Below, one piece after another: positions 62,363-64,000 of a stretch of 64,000 bases of DNA (its first letter is position 1; every line of letters starts with the position of its first letter). A model generated the notes under the pieces. It did no database searches. It was not told the DNA's origin and saw only the letters and a program-made list of their open reading frames with translations. A program made the translations under genes and the position numbers. The DNA comes from Rhizopus arrhizus (taxonomy: Eukaryota; Mucoromycota; Mucoromycetes; Mucorales; Rhizopodaceae). Location of the stretch: assembly GCA_024220505.1 (NCBI GenBank), contig JAKZZE010000019.1, positions 1,042,334 through 1,106,333 on the forward strand, in the 5' to 3' direction.

Positions 62363-64000
62363 TTACTTATGAAGAGATTTAAGTCGTTTACTGGATCGAG
62401 TAACTGTGGATGAAGTATTACAAACGTTTTTAGTTGGAGGCTTATTACGACGAGTTCTTTTAACAGATCGTGTTGAAGAGCCAACATTAGATTTAATTGT
62501 GGATTTTTTATTAACCAAATTAGAATTGGTTTCATCTTCAGAAGAGAAATGTTTCATCGCAGCACTTATAGTACCAGATGGTGTAGATTTTAATACTTCA
62601 GATGAAGATGGAGAATTGGTAATTGAAGCATTTTTTGGAGGAATATACTTTTTACCAAGATTTTTCCAATAGTTGCGTAGTGTGTTAGGGTCATTAAACT
62701 TATCTGCAGATAGCCATTCATCCCACTCACTGCTATAGTTTTTCCAACGTACAAGGTACTCACGGTCTTTTGGAGGGCCACGATGGTTTATAACTGCCTC
62801 GATTTCGAAATTTATGATTTCATTACCTTCATCATCCAGTTCGATCACTTCTTCATTGGAGATTAATTTCAGCTCAACAGAAGTGTAGGCACGAGGCATA
62901 AGGACACCAGTTTCGTCACGTAAGATATAGGCATTTCCTTTATTTTTACGTACGACTGTATATGGTCCTTCATAAGCAGGAGCAAGTTGACCAGATTTAT
63001 TTGGAATACGAACCATGACATGAGAGCCAGGTGTGTAATCAACAAGTCTATGAGAATCATTGAACTTTGCTTGTTCAAGTTCTATTTGTGCTTTGGTTTT
63101 ATTTACAATAGCTGGGAATACAATATCAGTCATATAGTCAATGCGTTTCATGAGTTCTTCATGAGACATTGGTGGTTTATCTTTAACTTCTTTGAGCTTA
63201 TCTTTGTCAGATCGAAAACCAAAAGGTTCGTTCATTTTACGTGCGAACATGAGAGAGAAAGGTGTGGAATTTAACCGTTTGGATATACGATTATTCATAG
63301 CAAGTTGAATAGATGGAAGATATAAATCCCAATCATTGCCAACACCATGAGTGGCTTTAGCCAGTAATTTTTTGACTGATTGTACAGTACGTTCACTGAT
63401 TCCATTAGCAGATGGATGTAGAGGGGTGATGAATCGATGATCATAGCCCATAGCATCAGCTAAATCTTTTGAGAGCGAGTTTTTAAACTCTGTTCCATTA
63501 TCACTTTGAAGTTTTGTAGGAAAACCCATAGTTGAGAATACGTCAATAAGAGAGCGTAAAATTGTATCTGATCTTTTATCAGGTAGAGCACGAAGTATAC
63601 AAAAACGTGTACAAACATCGATGATAACCATAAAATAATTATTATTGTAAACGGAAGTAGTATGCATAGGACCACCAAGATCAATAGCATAATGATCACC
63701 AGGGTAGTAGCTATAAATGCTGCGTAGAGGATGGAAGCCTCTTTTTTCTATATTATGTTTCATACAATCTTTGCATTGCTTAATGAATTTAATGCAATCA
63801 CCTATCAGGTTAGGCCAATGAATACCGTCATTATGGAGACGTTTGACCATTTGTTCAGCACCATAGTGACCAATTTTATTATGGGCATCTATAAGTAACT
63901 GTTGGTGTTCAGCCAAAGGCGGTGTAAGATAATCCGAATATAATGGCTGTGCAGATTGTACATAAAATAGGTATTGATCATTGATGTTATTATCAATATT
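62363..64000 (-). CDS. LTR-E Pol C-terminal part: integrase and chromodomain (partial)
   Basis: Open on the minus strand from the window edge to the TAA at 62363. Integrase zinc-binding HHCC (HNKIGHYGAEQMVKRLHNDG ... CKDCMKHNI), first catalytic Asp in YAIDLGGPM, second in QSDNGTEFKN, Glu in SANGISERTVQSVKK, all intact. Then a DNA-binding region (SHVMVRIPNKSGQLAPAYEG), a chromodomain (FEIEAVINHRGPPKDREYL ... WDEWLSADKFNDP) and a Ser/Lys/Arg-rich tail ending RSSKRLKSLHK. RT and RNase H lie outside the window. Similar in plan to LTR-B; its chromodomain and integrase are the closest of the three to LTR-B by eye. Confidence 0.93.
   Translation of the reverse strand, partial: NIDNNINDQYLFYVQSAQPLYSDYLTPPLAEHQQLLIDAHNKIGHYGAEQMVKRLHNDGIHWPNLIGDCIKFIKQCKDCMKHNIEKRGFHPLRSIYSYYPGDHYAIDLGGPMHTTSVYNNNYFMVIIDVCTRFCILRALPDKRSDTILRSLIDVFSTMGFPTKLQSDNGTEFKNSLSKDLADAMGYDHRFITPLHPSANGISERTVQSVKKLLAKATHGVGNDWDLYLPSIQLAMNNRISKRLNSTPFSLMFARKMNEPFGFRSDKDKLKEVKDKPPMSHEELMKRIDYMTDIVFPAIVNKTKAQIELEQAKFNDSHRLVDYTPGSHVMVRIPNKSGQLAPAYEGPYTVVRKNKGNAYILRDETGVLMPRAYTSVELKLISNEEVIELDDEGNEIINFEIEAVINHRGPPKDREYLVRWKNYSSEWDEWLSADKFNDPNTLRNYWKNLGKKYIPPKNASITNSPSSSEVLKSTPSGTISAAMKHFSSEDETNSNLVNKKSTIKSNVGSSTRSVKRTRRNKPPTKNVCNTSSTVTRSSKRLKSLHK

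Larger units (their letters stand above)
61932..64000 (-). mobile_element. LTR-E: chromodomain Ty3/gypsy retrotransposon, 3' part
   Basis: 3' LTR, purine tract, a 27-nt A run (minus strand) and the end of the pol gene are in the window; the element continues past 64000. It is inserted in LTR-D pol. Its LTR family also made the solo LTRs at 37020 and 50721. Confidence 0.9.

Noticed and set aside
1..64000. tRNA, rRNA or CRISPR array
   Set aside because: No cloverleaf with matching stems and no regular repeat-spacer pattern was found by eye; PBS-like TGGTGGAGAAGCTG sequences next to LTRs are not tRNA genes.

Overview
The window looks like nuclear DNA of an early-diverging fungus, most probably Mucoromycota (Mucorales-like). 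The evidence is AT-rich DNA, host genes split by many short introns (about 43-80 bp) with GT/GC...AG ends, a fungal-type adenylyl cyclase (RA, LRR, PP2C-like, class III cyclase), and a load of Tc1/mariner and Ty3/gypsy elements typical of that group. The assignment is an inference from gene content; no marker gene such as rRNA is present.

Left part (1-31 kb) carries the host genes. They are a kinesin-3/Unc104-type motor (463-5605, +), a serine-rich protein with three SxIP motifs that may be a microtubule plus-end tracker (6829-8191, +), a TauD-type 2-oxoglutarate dioxygenase (13486-14692, -), adenylyl cyclase (16867-23130, +) and an FHA-domain protein (29843-31000, -). Between them lie decayed genes: a transposon-like relic (8.8-11.4 kb), a dipeptidyl-peptidase-5-like pseudogene cut at both ends (23.9-25.4 kb), a decayed member of an uncharacterised family (25.4-26.5 kb), another unidentified decayed ORF (26.5-27.3 kb) and a decayed IS630/Tc1-like transposase (27.5-29.0 kb). 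A 98-bp near-perfect inverted repeat sits at 8471-8738.

Right part (31.6-64 kb) is almost entirely nested transposable elements. An old Ty3/gypsy element (here LTR-A, 31.6-40.4 kb) is split by a solo LTR, by a Tc1 element (Tc1-B) that itself holds two solo LTRs and another Tc1 (Tc1-C), by a DD34E Tc1 element (38588-40190), and is cut off by a further IS630/Tc1-like element (Tc1-D). Tc1-D is in turn split by an intact chromovirus (LTR-B, 41063-47133) that has no target-site duplication. Then follow two near-identical Tc1 copies in inverted orientation (48230-49867 and 51314-52952), an intact minus-strand chromovirus with identical LTRs (LTR-C, 53462-59475, TSD AACAA) inserted in the probable LTR of another element (LTR-D gag/protease, 59.8-61.9 kb), and the 3' half of a further chromovirus (LTR-E, 61932 to the window end). 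Solo LTRs of the LTR-E family with clean 5-bp duplications lie at 37020-37354 and 50721-51054.

Functionally the host genes are not an operon. Kinesin-3 and the SxIP protein both point to microtubule transport, and adenylyl cyclase would supply cAMP for PKA signalling. The most notable observations are the SxIP protein, GC-AG introns in two genes, the palindromic TIRs of two Tc1 families, an amplified Tc1 pair whose transposase has lost a catalytic Asp, and the chimeric flanks of LTR-B. No tRNA, rRNA or CRISPR was recognised. All intron positions come from reading frame and splice signals by eye, without RNA evidence.
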